A model generated the notes under the pieces. That model was not told the origin of the DNA. It worked only from the letters and a program-made list of their open reading frames with translations, and searched no databases. The position numbers and the translations under genes are program-made. Of a DNA stretch of 64,000 bases, positions 42,589 through 50,811 are shown one piece after another. This DNA is from Solibacter sp039934035 (lineage in GTDB: Bacteria; Acidobacteriota; Terriglobia; Bryobacterales; Bryobacteraceae): the NCBI GenBank assembly GCA_039934035.1, contig JBDTMZ010000118.1, positions 62,001 through 126,000 on the forward strand. The letters are read 5' to 3'. Position 1 is the first letter of the stretch, and every line of letters begins with the position of its first letter.

Positions 42589-42771
42589 CTAGCTTGGCTT
42601 CTGATCGCCGCGATCGCCTTGTCCCTTCGGAACAATCGTTTTGGATTTGCTGCGCCGGTCTGCGCTCAAGGACTTGCCCACATTCACTTGCTGGGAAGTA
42701 AAGTGGCCTTCCTTGTCGCGGCGAATGTACCGCTTGTCATTTTCATGTGGCTGGATGACTTCGCGCTTCAT
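42589..42771 (-). CDS. small conserved stress-cluster protein, 60 residues
   Basis: MKREVIQPHENDKRYIRRDK, then EGHFTSQQVNVGKSLSADRR, then SKSKTIVPKGQGDRGDQKPS. The pattern D-K-R-Y-x-R-R-D, G-x-F, V-G-x-S-L-S-x-D-R-R and K-G-Q-G-D-R-G-D is that of a small hydrophilic conserved family I recall near desiccation and oxidative stress genes in several phyla. AGGAG lies 7 bases ahead of the ATG, and the gene begins 8 bases after the YciE/F stop, third in the operon. Function unknown; probably an unstructured protectant. Confidence 0.7.
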   Translation of the reverse strand: MKREVIQPHENDKRYIRRDKEGHFTSQQVNVGKSLSADRRSKSKTIVPKGQGDRGDQKPS

Positions 42772-42779
42772 GATGTCTC

Positions 42780-43373
42780 CTAACGTCCGCGGCTCGCCAT
42801 CTTCTCGGGCTTTTCGGCCTTCCTGGTGGCGCGCGCCGGACCCTGTTTTTCTACCGTTTCCAGGTTGACGGGATTGCCCCCGTCCTCAATGGCGGCTTGC
42901 TGCAGCAGCGGATCGGCAATCGCCGTCAAAAGAAAATCCGAGCTTTCCTCTTCGCCCAACGTGTGAGTCAGTAGGCGTGCCGCATCGACCTCCCCGATCT
43001 GGCGCGCTAACGCTCTTACAGTGCCGTAACAGGCGATTTCGTAGTGTTCCACACGCTGCGCGGCGGCGATGAGGGCGAGGTCGGCGGCCAGCGGTTGCTT
43101 CTCGGCGCCTTCCTTCATCGTCTCTTTGCCTTCCTCGATCAGCCCCATCATCGCCTTGCAAGGTTTGGGCTCCGCTTTCTCTCCCAAAATCGCGAAGATC
43201 TTATGCAGGCGTTCGACATGACCCTGGGTCTGGACGAGGTGCTTCTCAAAAGCCTCCTTCAGCTTAGGGTGATTGGCGGCCTCGGCCATTTTCGGCAATG
43301 CGCTGGTGAGTTGGCCCTCCGCATGAAGAATGTCCTGCAATTGCTCGATAAGTAGTTCCTTCAGTTGTGGCAT
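42780..43373 (-). CDS. YciE/YciF-family ferritin-like protein (DUF892)
   Basis: 197 residues from the ATG at 43373, with GAGGA 5-6 bases upstream; the longer frame to 43454 runs into the catalase gene. Four-helix ferritin-like fold: LKELLIEQLQDILHAEGQLT, LKEAFEKHLVQTQGHVERLH, ALIAAAQRVEHYEIACYGTV, HTLGEEESSDFLLTAIADPL, with Glu and His in diiron-site positions on each helix. The C-terminal tail is basic and disordered. Middle gene of the catalase operon, 19 bases after its stop. Likely handles iron or peroxide stress. Confidence 0.88.
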   Translation of the reverse strand: MPQLKELLIEQLQDILHAEGQLTSALPKMAEAANHPKLKEAFEKHLVQTQGHVERLHKIFAILGEKAEPKPCKAMMGLIEEGKETMKEGAEKQPLAADLALIAAAQRVEHYEIACYGTVRALARQIGEVDAARLLTHTLGEEESSDFLLTAIADPLLQQAAIEDGGNPVNLETVEKQGPARATRKAEKPEKMASRGR

Positions 43374-43392
43374 ATGTGTCCTCTGAGCTTGG

Positions 43393-44160
43393 TTATTGAT
43401 TCTTGGCCGCGCCGTTGGAGCCCTGCTGGCGGGTGCCCGCTTGTGCCGACTCAAATTCCTGGAAGGCCGGCGCGTTCACCTTTTCCCAGTCCCCGCCCTC
43501 GTTCCAGGGGCCACTGGCGTCCGTCTCTCCCCGGTCCCCGGTGCCAGTCGAATCATTGAAGTATTGATCCACCAGGCCGGCAGTCGGGGGAATGCGGCCG
43601 ATGGAAAAGGCGGGCTTGCCCATGCTTTCCAAGGCCGCGGTGAAAGCCTTCATATGGGTAATTTCCCGGGTCATCAGGAATTGCAGCGCGTCGATGGTTC
43701 CCTGGTCGTCGGTGAAATTGATCAGACGCTCGTAGACGATCTTCGCGCGCGCTTCCGCGGCAATATTGCTGCGCAGATCGACGTCCAGCTCCCCGGTAAT
43801 CTTCAAGTAATCCGCCGTCCAGGCATCCCCCATCGAATTGACCAGCGCGACACCGCCGCCCCCCGCGATGGCGATGAGGGGGTCGGCCTGAGCCGCCCCG
43901 CGGTCGGTCTTCAAGGGCTTGAGATGCATGCGGGCCAGGGTTCCTACCACTTCGAGGTGGCTGAGTTCCTCGGTTCCGATGTCCATTAGGAGATCCTTGC
44001 GCTCGGGATCGTCGCAGTTCAGGCCCTGGATCGAATACTGCATGGCAGCGGCAAGCTCGCCGTTGGCCCCGCCGAATTGCTCCAGCAGCATGTTGCCGAA
44101 ACGGGGATCGGGAACCCCGATTCGGACCGTATACATCAATTGCTTTACGTGGTGATACAT
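43393..44160 (-). CDS. manganese catalase
   Basis: 255 residues. Dimanganese, non-haem catalase that disproportionates hydrogen peroxide. Opens with MYHHVKQLMYTVRIGVPDPR. The dimetal ligands are visible: Glu in FGGANGELAAAMQYSIQG, Glu and His in IGTEELSHLEVVGTLARM, Glu in IAAEARAKIVYERLINF and His in REITHMKAFTAALESMGK. A Gly/Asn-rich tail follows (GPWNEGGDWEKVNAPAFQEF). First in an operon with the YciE/F protein and a small conserved protein. Confidence 0.94.
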   Translation of the reverse strand: MYHHVKQLMYTVRIGVPDPRFGNMLLEQFGGANGELAAAMQYSIQGLNCDDPERKDLLMDIGTEELSHLEVVGTLARMHLKPLKTDRGAAQADPLIAIAGGGGVALVNSMGDAWTADYLKITGELDVDLRSNIAAEARAKIVYERLINFTDDQGTIDALQFLMTREITHMKAFTAALESMGKPAFSIGRIPPTAGLVDQYFNDSTGTGDRGETDASGPWNEGGDWEKVNAPAFQEFESAQAGTRQQGSNGAAKNQ

Positions 44161-44556
44161 GCCTGCTCGACATGCACGTCAGGTGCCGCCGCTCGGCTTA
44201 CTAAAGGACTGTGCGGCCTCAGACATCACGGCCATAGAGGGGCAGTCTCCCTGCACAGTTCGAGTCAACAAAAGGAAGTTTCCAACAACTCGCCTTACCA
44301 AAACTGCAGCCCCAACTGTAGCCAAAATTGCAGAACTGCCAGGTATCCATAGCTCTGTGATGACTCGAACCATTGGGGTTCGTCGACCGGGATGTACCAC
44401 GTCTGGAGTAGCCTCTGCACCCACGAAAGCCCTAGCCGAAAACTACTGCATCTCGTGTTGGATGCCGTGTCGCCATGCCGCACAATCCTAAGCAGCCGAT
44501 AACCGTTGGGAATGTTCTGGCCGTTATTGAGAATACGTTCAGTATTGGAGATCGAC
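44161..44556. other. intergenic region, no gene recognised
   Basis: 396 bases between divergent genes. The only structure seen is three degenerate AACTGCAGCC-like segments about 15 bases apart near 44301-44339. It presumably carries the promoters of the catalase operon and of the cytochrome P460 gene. Confidence 0.5.
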
Positions 44557-45111
44557 ATGATACGCAAAAGTTTTCGAATCAAGATGTTCTTTGGCGTAGT
44601 TTTCACTTTTCTGGTAGCGCTGGCGCTGGCTGCCGGAGACAAGTACACCGTAAAAGTCCCGGGCGGGCTGGCGTTCTCTGAGTTCAGAGGCTACGAGGCA
44701 TGGCCGGCCATCTCAACCAGCCGGAACGAAAAGGCCGTCGCTGTGATCGTCGGCAACCCCGTGATGATGGACGCCTACCGCGCCGGTTTTCCGGGCAACG
44801 GTAAGCCTGTTCCGGATGGCGCCAAGATGGCGAAGATCCATTGGGCGCCGAAGGCGAACCAGTATTTCCCGGATGCGACGGTGCCGGGGAAGCAGGTAAA
44901 CGTGGACTTCATGCTCAAGGACAGCAAGAGGTTCGCCGACAGCGGCGGCTGGGGTTATGCCGTGTTCGATTACGACGCTGCGTCCGATACCTTTACGCCC
45001 GGCACGTTAGCCGGCACGCCGCCGCAGGGGAACGACGCCAGATGCGGGTTCGCGTGCCACTCGGCAGCCAAGACCAGAGATTATGTTTTCACGGATTACG
45101 GACACAGGTAA
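44557..45111 (+). CDS. cytochrome P460 family protein
   Basis: 184 residues from the ATG at 44557, with GGAG 7 bases upstream. Signal/anchor MFFGVVFTFLVALALA, then the P460 pattern: FSEFRGYEAWPAISTSRNEK, VIVGNPVMMDAYRAGFPGNG, MAKIHWAPKANQYFPDATVP, GKQVNVDFMLKDSKRFADSG, GWGYAVFDYD. The haem site near the C-terminus reads C163-G-F-A-C167-H168, a C-x3-C-H spacing. P460 cytochromes oxidise hydroxylamine or bind NO; many members have no known role. A strong terminator follows. Confidence 0.87.
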   Translation: MIRKSFRIKMFFGVVFTFLVALALAAGDKYTVKVPGGLAFSEFRGYEAWPAISTSRNEKAVAVIVGNPVMMDAYRAGFPGNGKPVPDGAKMAKIHWAPKANQYFPDATVPGKQVNVDFMLKDSKRFADSGGWGYAVFDYDAASDTFTPGTLAGTPPQGNDARCGFACHSAAKTRDYVFTDYGHR

Positions 45112-45141
45112 GCAGGACAGGAGAAGAGAGACGTTTTACCG

Positions 45142-45177
45142 GGCGGGTCGCGAAGGGCTTTCGCGACCCGCCTTTCT
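45142..45177 (+). terminator. rho-independent terminator after the P460 gene
   Basis: GGCGGGTCGCGAA (45142-45154) pairs with TTCGCGACCCGCC (45160-45172) over a 5-base loop, followed by TTTCT. Confidence 0.85.
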
Positions 45178-45313
45178 GCGTGGACACATGTGTGGAAATT
45201 GCCAGGGGCCCGGCGGTGATTGCCGGGCCCGGCGGCGAGGTTTTTGGAACTGGCGCGGAGCCGGCAACTCACCGCATCCCAATGTCAAACCGGCGGTCGT
45301 AAACCGGTCCGGT

Positions 45314-45494
45314 CTTACGCAACTTGCCGGGCCATCAGCAGGTCTGCCAGCGCCCTGGCCGCGGCCGTCGATGAGGCAGGGTTCTGACCGGTAATCAGGC
45401 GGCCGTCCACCACCGCGAAACTCTACCAATCGGACGCCTTCTCGTACCGGCCGCCCAGCCTCTTCAGCTCGCCTTCCACCAGGAAGGGCACAAT
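45314..45494 (-). pseudogene. remnant of a DJ-1/PfpI (Hsp31-like) glutamine-amidotransferase-fold gene
   Basis: On the minus strand one frame reads IVPFLVEGELKRLGGRYEKA, SDW, a TAG stop (45425-45423), SFAVVDGRLITGQNPASSTA and ARALADLLMARQVA, ending in TAA at 45316-45314. This is the C-terminal third of type-1 glutamine-amidotransferase-like proteins (VVDGxLITGQNPxSS). Just upstream, GKENG appears in another frame, implying a frameshift, and the nucleophile-elbow part is not recognisable. Truncated, frameshifted and carrying a nonsense codon. Confidence 0.75.
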
Positions 45495-45770
45495 GGGCCA
45501 TTCTCCTTGCCTGGATCGAATCGAACACCTGCCGGTTGCTCCGCCCCAGCCGAATGAGCTGCATCACACGGAGTCTCATATGCCCGGTTGCGCCTCGTTG
45601 ATGGTCGATTCTTTCTGTCCTTGATTCTGCCTCTTCCCCCGTTCTTAGGCGTCCCGAGATGGTGTTCTAATTAGAGCCCTCGATGGGTTACGGCCCACTT
45701 ACCACTAAAAGGGGATCGCGGTCCGCACCTCCGGGATTGACCCCGGTCCGCAGTTAGTGCCAGGCCCGCG
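45495..45770. other. intergenic remainder, no gene seen
   Basis: Includes probable further decayed sequence of the DJ-1/PfpI gene up to about 45600 and the 3' flank of the kinase gene. No repeat or RNA recognised. Confidence 0.45.
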
Positions 45771-48761
45771 CTAACGGCGCCGCAACCACTTCCAACGCCC
45801 GCTGCGCGCCCCCACGAATGCCACGTCGGACGGCACGTCCAGTTCGATTTCAGTGCCGGCGGTGGGCCGGCTGAATACGTGGAGTTGCGCGCCAATCCGG
45901 TCGGCGCGCTCGCGGATGCCGACCAGTCCCCAATGACCATCCAACCCGGTGCGCAGAATCTTCGCGTCGATGCCGGTGCCGTCGTCACGCACGAAGAGCC
46001 GGAAGCCCGCGGCGGCGTAATTCAGCTCCACCTCGATATGGCTGGCCTTGGAGTGCCGGAAAGCATTGGTCAAAGCTTCCCGCGCAATCCGGTAAACCTC
46101 GTCCCGCAACATGGGATGCAGCGGCCGTTGGCGTCCCTCCACAATCACCCGGTACTCGAGTTCCTGCGGCGCGCCCATCTCCTGCTTGATCTGGGAGAGA
46201 GCCGCTTCGAGCGGCAGGGTCGTGTGATCGGTGGCGCGGAGTCCGCGGACGGCGTTTCTGCCCTCGTCGATCACCTGCTGCATGAGAGCCAGTGCGCGCG
46301 TCAGGCGCGGCCGCGCGGCCGAATCGTCGGGCAGGCTGTCGGCCGCCACGTGCACATGCATGGAGGCACTCAGAAAGCCTTGCAGCAGCGTGTCGTGGAG
46401 TTCCTGCGCGATCCGGGTGCGCTCGGCCAGTCGCTCCTCCAGGCGGAGATTCATGGCGGCGCGAACGCCGCTCAGGCGCAGCCGGAACGCCGCGAAAACA
46501 CTGGCGCCAAGCAACGAAATCGCCAGCGCGCGAAACCACCAATTCTGCCAAACCTGCGGCAGCACTTCAAAGGCGACCGCCGTCTCCGGCCCATCCCACA
46601 GCCCATCGGTATTGCTGGCCATCACCCGGAACCGGTAGGCGCGCGGTTCGAGATTCGTGTAGCCCGCCTCGCGGGTCTCGGTGGCCGTGCTCCAATCGCG
46701 ATCGTAGCCATCCAGGCGATAGCGATAGCGAACCCGATCCGGCACAGCCAGGCTCAGGCCCATGAAACTGAAAGCCACGCGCCGCCGGTCTGAGGAGAAG
46801 CGGATTGGCAAGGCCGTGTCCAGCGCCCGGCCGTCCACCACGACCGCGCCGATATGAGGCAGCGCGGGAGCGAGCGCCGCCAGTCGCGCAGGGTCCACCA
46901 CGGAAATTCCGCCGTGCAGTGAGAACCAGACCCGGCCGGACCGGTCGGTCGTCACCGTGCGGTGCCGCCGGATTCCCTTGGTGGACACCAGGCCGTCCCC
47001 TGTTCCGAACTCGCGCGCCGGCACGGCGTTCCGCGCCGCACCCATCAGGCCCGCGCGGGCAATCGAGATCAAATGCATTTCCGTCGCGATCCAGAGCTTT
47101 CCCCGCGTGTCCGCCGTGATCCCCAGAATCTTCCCGCGAAGCGTTTCGGGAACGCCGCTGGCCGGCCTTGCCTGGCCCGCTCGAAAGTAGAACAGTCCCG
47201 CCGAGGTGCCTACCCACAACACGCCGTCGGGATCGGAAGTGAGGCAGTTGACCGGCCCGGGAGGCAAGCCGTCGGGCCCGCCGTAGCCTCGCCAAACCCC
47301 GTTGGCAAAGGCCTGCAAGCCGCCCGCGGTTGCTACCCAGATCACGCCGTCGGGAGTTTCCTCGATCGCCGTCACCGCGTCGGAACTCAGCCCGCTCGCC
47401 GTCGTATAGGTGGTGATCCTGCCGTTGCGAACCCGGCTGACGCCGCCGTTCAGCGTGCCTGCCCACACCGAGCCATCGCGGCTGCGGTGCACCGCGTACA
47501 CGCTCGATGACGCCAGTCCGTCCGCCGCCGAATAGGTGCGCAGATGGAACTCCCCATCCTTTTCCGACAGTTGGGTCAGCCCGCCGAGCCGCCGGCCGGC
47601 CCATACCTCTCCCGGCCCGCCGGTAATCGAGTACACGACGTCGCCGGACAAGCCGGCGTCGGCGAATTCGCGACGCTCCGACCCGCGCAACCAAGCCAGG
47701 CCGCCCGTCACCGGCGCGAACCAGGTGCGCCCGGCCGCATCCGCGTACAACGGGCCGCTATCGTCGGATCTGCCGTCCACCGCATAGCTCAGAAACGGTG
47801 GGGCGCGATAGCGCTCCAGGCCACCCGGACCGCCCAGCCACAGGTTCCCTTCGCGATCCTCGAAGATCGCGCGAAGCGGGCCGGAGCCCGGATGCGGCGG
47901 CACACCGGCGGAGACCGCCCCGGCCGGGTCGATGCGAAATAACCCGCCCGTGGTCACGCACCAGACATTCGAATCGCGATCCCCTGCCAGCACCAGCACC
48001 TGCCGGTGCGCCAGCGCCGCCGGAACGCCGCGCAAGGTAACCTCCCCATCCCACCGCGCCAGGCCGCTATCGGTGCCAATCCACAGTTCCCTGCCGTGGC
48101 CGCGCAGCAACGCGTTTACCTTCGCATCCGGCAAGCCGGCCACCGCCGTGCCTTGTCCATTGCGCACCGCGAACAGCCCTGAATCGCGCATCCCGATCCA
48201 AACCGCATCCTGGGTTTCCGCAATCGAGATGGCCAACCCCCCGACGGCGCCCTGCGCAGCTACCGGGATGAATTTCTCCCCGCTATACCGCAGCGGCGTT
48301 CCGGGCGGGGCCACCAGCACCGAACCGCCCATTCCCTTTGCCATCGTAGTGGCGCCCGGCTGAGTGAGATCCAGAGGGAAGCTCTGCTCGAAGAGGCCGC
48401 CGCGATAGCGCAACAGGTAGGGACTCTCCATCCTCACCCAAAGCACGCCTTCCCCGTCGGTGATCAACTCCAGCACATGCCCGGCGGGCAGGCTGGGAGT
48501 GTTGCCGGGCTCCAGCAGCCGGAATGTGAGGCCGTCGAAGCGCACCAGCCCGTTGTCCGAGGCAATCCAGAGATAGCCGTCGGACGTCTGCGCGATCGAG
48601 TTCACCGCCCCGCCCGGAAAGCCTTCGCGCGCACCCCACCGGTCGTGAACATACTGCGCGATCGTCCGGTTGGGATCGAGTGCGGCCGCGGAGGGAGGCT
48701 TCAGCGCCCCGGCCAGCAGCAGGACCAGCCACGCCTCACGGAAAATACGTGAACTGCTCAA
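45771..48761 (-). CDS. two-component-regulator-propeller sensor histidine kinase
   Basis: 996 residues from a TTG at 48761 with GGAGGT 5 bases upstream. Signal (EAWLVLLLAGALKPPSAA), then about 13 Reg_prop units forming two seven-bladed periplasmic propellers (VNSIAQTSDGYLWIASDNGL, IFEDREGNLWLGGPGGLERY, VYAVHRSRDGSVWAGTLNGG), a Y_Y_Y domain (YRYRLDGYDRDWSTATETRE), one transmembrane helix (WWFRALAISLLGASVFAAF), a HisKA_3 domain with phospho-acceptor in RIAQELHDTLLQGFLSAS, and a HATPase domain (REALTNAFRHSKASHIEV, GHWGLVGIRERADRIGA). This is the glycan-sensing type. It overlaps the GH16-like gene by 26 bases, and an unpaired NarL-type regulator lies 2 kb away. Confidence 0.93.
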   Translation of the reverse strand: MSSSRIFREAWLVLLLAGALKPPSAAALDPNRTIAQYVHDRWGAREGFPGGAVNSIAQTSDGYLWIASDNGLVRFDGLTFRLLEPGNTPSLPAGHVLELITDGEGVLWVRMESPYLLRYRGGLFEQSFPLDLTQPGATTMAKGMGGSVLVAPPGTPLRYSGEKFIPVAAQGAVGGLAISIAETQDAVWIGMRDSGLFAVRNGQGTAVAGLPDAKVNALLRGHGRELWIGTDSGLARWDGEVTLRGVPAALAHRQVLVLAGDRDSNVWCVTTGGLFRIDPAGAVSAGVPPHPGSGPLRAIFEDREGNLWLGGPGGLERYRAPPFLSYAVDGRSDDSGPLYADAAGRTWFAPVTGGLAWLRGSERREFADAGLSGDVVYSITGGPGEVWAGRRLGGLTQLSEKDGEFHLRTYSAADGLASSSVYAVHRSRDGSVWAGTLNGGVSRVRNGRITTYTTASGLSSDAVTAIEETPDGVIWVATAGGLQAFANGVWRGYGGPDGLPPGPVNCLTSDPDGVLWVGTSAGLFYFRAGQARPASGVPETLRGKILGITADTRGKLWIATEMHLISIARAGLMGAARNAVPAREFGTGDGLVSTKGIRRHRTVTTDRSGRVWFSLHGGISVVDPARLAALAPALPHIGAVVVDGRALDTALPIRFSSDRRRVAFSFMGLSLAVPDRVRYRYRLDGYDRDWSTATETREAGYTNLEPRAYRFRVMASNTDGLWDGPETAVAFEVLPQVWQNWWFRALAISLLGASVFAAFRLRLSGVRAAMNLRLEERLAERTRIAQELHDTLLQGFLSASMHVHVAADSLPDDSAARPRLTRALALMQQVIDEGRNAVRGLRATDHTTLPLEAALSQIKQEMGAPQELEYRVIVEGRQRPLHPMLRDEVYRIAREALTNAFRHSKASHIEVELNYAAAGFRLFVRDDGTGIDAKILRTGLDGHWGLVGIRERADRIGAQLHVFSRPTAGTEIELDVPSDVAFVGARSGRWKWLRRR

Positions 48762-49803
48762 TCACGACCTCCGCGGGCTTCTGTAACTTCACTCCGGCAT
48801 CGCGGTAGACATACAGCACCATGCGAATCGATTCGATACCGGGGCTGGGCACGCCCGCGGTGAAGACGTGCTCAGCCAGTGTGCTGGCACCGCGCATGGT
48901 TCGAAACGTGGCGCGGTCGTGCTCCCATCGAAGCGTGAACTTCAGAGGTCCCGAGGGAATCTTGAAGCGGTGCACGTTCGCCGCGACGTAATAAGGCTGC
49001 AATACATACTGGGCGTTCTTATTGGAGGGGTCTCCCCAGCGGCTGATCTCGATGTCCATTTCGCGATTCTTCTGCGGGCCTCCCGCGTAATCGTAGGTGA
49101 AGATCCCGAAGACAGCGGCGGGTTCGAGTTGTCCCAGATCGCGAACCACAAATTCGTACGTGCCGTAGCCCAGGCTTTGGGTCAGGCTGACTTCCGAGCA
49201 GCTCCAGTCGGATTCCGTTTTAGAAATGCGCAGGTGCATCGCGCCCTGGCCATCCACGGAGATGTTCGCCGGATCGTAGACATTGCGTCCGCCGCGCCCG
49301 CTCGGCGCGTCCCGAAGGCGCCACTCGCGTCCGCCGAAACTGGCCATCGGCGAAGGCGGTTGCTTACCCCCGGGAACCATCGCCACGGCCAGCACATCCC
49401 CGCCCGGCGTGGGGAGAGCATCCAACTCCGTCTGTGGACGATAGCCGGCGTTCACCAGCAGCGCGGCATAGTGCGTGCCCAAATGCGTGGCGTTCGTCCA
49501 CTTGAAACTCTTCTGCAGAGCGGTCGCAGGCTGATCCACCAGGGGCTGCACCCACCACTTTCCGCTCTTCGCATAGAGCACGATCTCCTGGCCCAGCGTC
49601 GCCCCCGCGACCCGTCCTTCGATGATGTCGTTCTTGGCGGAGCCCGCCGCATCGCCCATCGGAACTCTCGTGAATGAGATGGCGGGTCCGCCGGCGCTCG
49701 ATGGCGGGCGGCATGCGAGACTCATCGCCGTCGAAGCCGCGGCAAGCGCTTCACGGCGGGTCAGAGTCGAACCCCCGCGACGATCTGGGGCCCAGTGCGC
49801 CAA
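48736..49803 (-). CDS. Tat-exported GH16-like protein
   Basis: 355 residues if the TTG at 49803 is used; GGAGG lies 6 bases before it, while the GTG at 49827 has no such site. Twin-arginine signal LTRREALAAASTAMSLAC, possibly a lipoprotein cysteine. Residues 35-140 are a beta-domain. Residues 150-355 look like a GH16/laminarinase jelly roll: SVDGQGAMHLRISKTESDWS, GYGTYEFVVRDLGQLEPAAV, the catalytic-type motif REMDIEISRWG (E-x-D-x-E), VHRFKIPSGPLKFTLRWEHD. It would cleave beta-glucans or related polymers. Coupled to the propeller kinase behind it. Confidence 0.7.
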   Translation of the reverse strand: MAHWAPDRRGGSTLTRREALAAASTAMSLACRPPSSAGGPAISFTRVPMGDAAGSAKNDIIEGRVAGATLGQEIVLYAKSGKWWVQPLVDQPATALQKSFKWTNATHLGTHYAALLVNAGYRPQTELDALPTPGGDVLAVAMVPGGKQPPSPMASFGGREWRLRDAPSGRGGRNVYDPANISVDGQGAMHLRISKTESDWSCSEVSLTQSLGYGTYEFVVRDLGQLEPAAVFGIFTYDYAGGPQKNREMDIEISRWGDPSNKNAQYVLQPYYVAANVHRFKIPSGPLKFTLRWEHDRATFRTMRGASTLAEHVFTAGVPSPGIESIRMVLYVYRDAGVKLQKPAEVVIEQFTYFP

Positions 49804-49867
49804 ACTTTCCCTCCGGGGTGAATCCACCCATGCTACTGAATCGGAGTATCGGACGCAAACCTCGATG

Positions 49868-49896
49868 TTGACAACCTCGATGTTGAGAATTACACG
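49868..49896 (+). promoter_or_regulatory. candidate sigma-70 promoter for doxX-like gene
   Basis: TTGACA (49868-49873), a 17-base spacer, TACACG (49891-49896). It overlaps a direct repeat of CCTCGATGTTGA. It could serve the plus-strand DoxX gene. Confidence 0.35.
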
Positions 49897-49967
49897 ATCG
49901 TGGTCTTCGCACCAATGAGACCGCGCGCTGCGAAAAATAACACGAATGGGTTACAGAAGCATGCCGA

Positions 49968-50459
49968 TTGACAGGGATTCCCTTTACGCGTCCAATCGCT
50001 ATTCTGGGAGCGTCTGGTCCACAGGGATCGGAGTCCTCAGGAGGCGCTCAGCTGCGACGGCTATTTTCCAGGTTTCCAGGCGGCGCTCCCGGTGTTGGAC
50101 TGCTGCTGCTGCGATTGGTGCTGGGGCTCACTGGTGTTGCCCAGGGGTTGCTCTCCGTCGGCGGCGCGACGTGGCCGGCCCAGTGCTTCGGAGCCGCCAT
50201 GGTCGTTGCCGGACTGTTGGTGTGGGCAGGACTCTTCACGCCGGTCTTCAGTGTCGCGCTGGCGGCCGGGGCGCTGATCGCGGCGTTGTCGAACCTCTCC
50301 GCCACCACGGAACGCCTGCTGGACGGCCCCTTTGCGGGCATGGTAATGGCCGTCGGCTTTGCGCTGGCATTGCTGGGACCCGGCGCGTTTTCGGTGGATT
50401 TCCGCCTGTTCGGACGCCGCGAGATCATCATCCCGCGCAACCCCAATGTGGGGTCGTAG
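49968..50459 (+). CDS. DoxX-family integral membrane protein
   Basis: Up to 163 residues. Four membrane helices from about residue 40: GVGLLLLRLVLGLTGVAQGL, CFGAAMVVAGLLVWAGLFTP, VFSVALAAGALIAALSNL, GMVMAVGFALALLGPGAFSV, and the FRLFGRREIIIP tail, as in DoxX-like proteins. The start is uncertain: a TTG at 49968 opens the frame, but the only good Shine-Dalgarno (AGGAGG at 50039-50044) stands before a CTG at 50052, close to where homology begins (LRRLFSRFPGG). Function unknown; DoxX proteins are linked to oxidative stress. Confidence 0.75.
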   Translation: MTGIPFTRPIAILGASGPQGSESSGGAQLRRLFSRFPGGAPGVGLLLLRLVLGLTGVAQGLLSVGGATWPAQCFGAAMVVAGLLVWAGLFTPVFSVALAAGALIAALSNLSATTERLLDGPFAGMVMAVGFALALLGPGAFSVDFRLFGRREIIIPRNPNVGS

Positions 50460-50811
50460 GAGATGCGGGGCGGGGGGAGAGAATGGACCAGCCAAACGTC
50501 ATGTGGTGGCTAGAGCGCCGCCGATCATCCGGATCCACGCGCGGGCGTCACCGCGTTCCCATGCGGAAGGCGATCTCATCCCGATGAGGCTCAGGAATAC
50601 GCGGCATGCTTAATACTGGCCAGTTTCCCCACGCGTCGCAAGCACGCCAGCGGCGGGTGCGCCCGCGCTCCCCGGGGATTTCCCGGTATTCCGGCGTGAG
50701 TCCTTCCGCCGCCGCGCGCATCCCATTCCGGTATACATTGGTTGGTATCGGGACCTCGACGCCGGACCACGTCGCCTTCGGCCAGGCACATCCGCCTTTG
50801 GAGAGCACGCC
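50460..50811. other. intergenic region, nothing recognised beyond the promoter side
   Basis: 352 bases between the DoxX-like and response regulator genes. GGAGAG lies 6 bases ahead of the regulator ATG. No repeat, RNA or small gene supported. Confidence 0.5.

Noticed and set aside
44340..44400. tRNA-like T-arm string (GGTTCG) near 44370
   Set aside because: No acceptor stem, anticodon arm or CCA end could be placed around it.
45423..45425. TAG in the DJ-1-like remnant as possible recoding (pyrrolysine)
   Set aside because: The flanking sequence is also frameshifted and truncated, the site is not a catalytic position, and there is no other sign of recoding. Decay is simpler.
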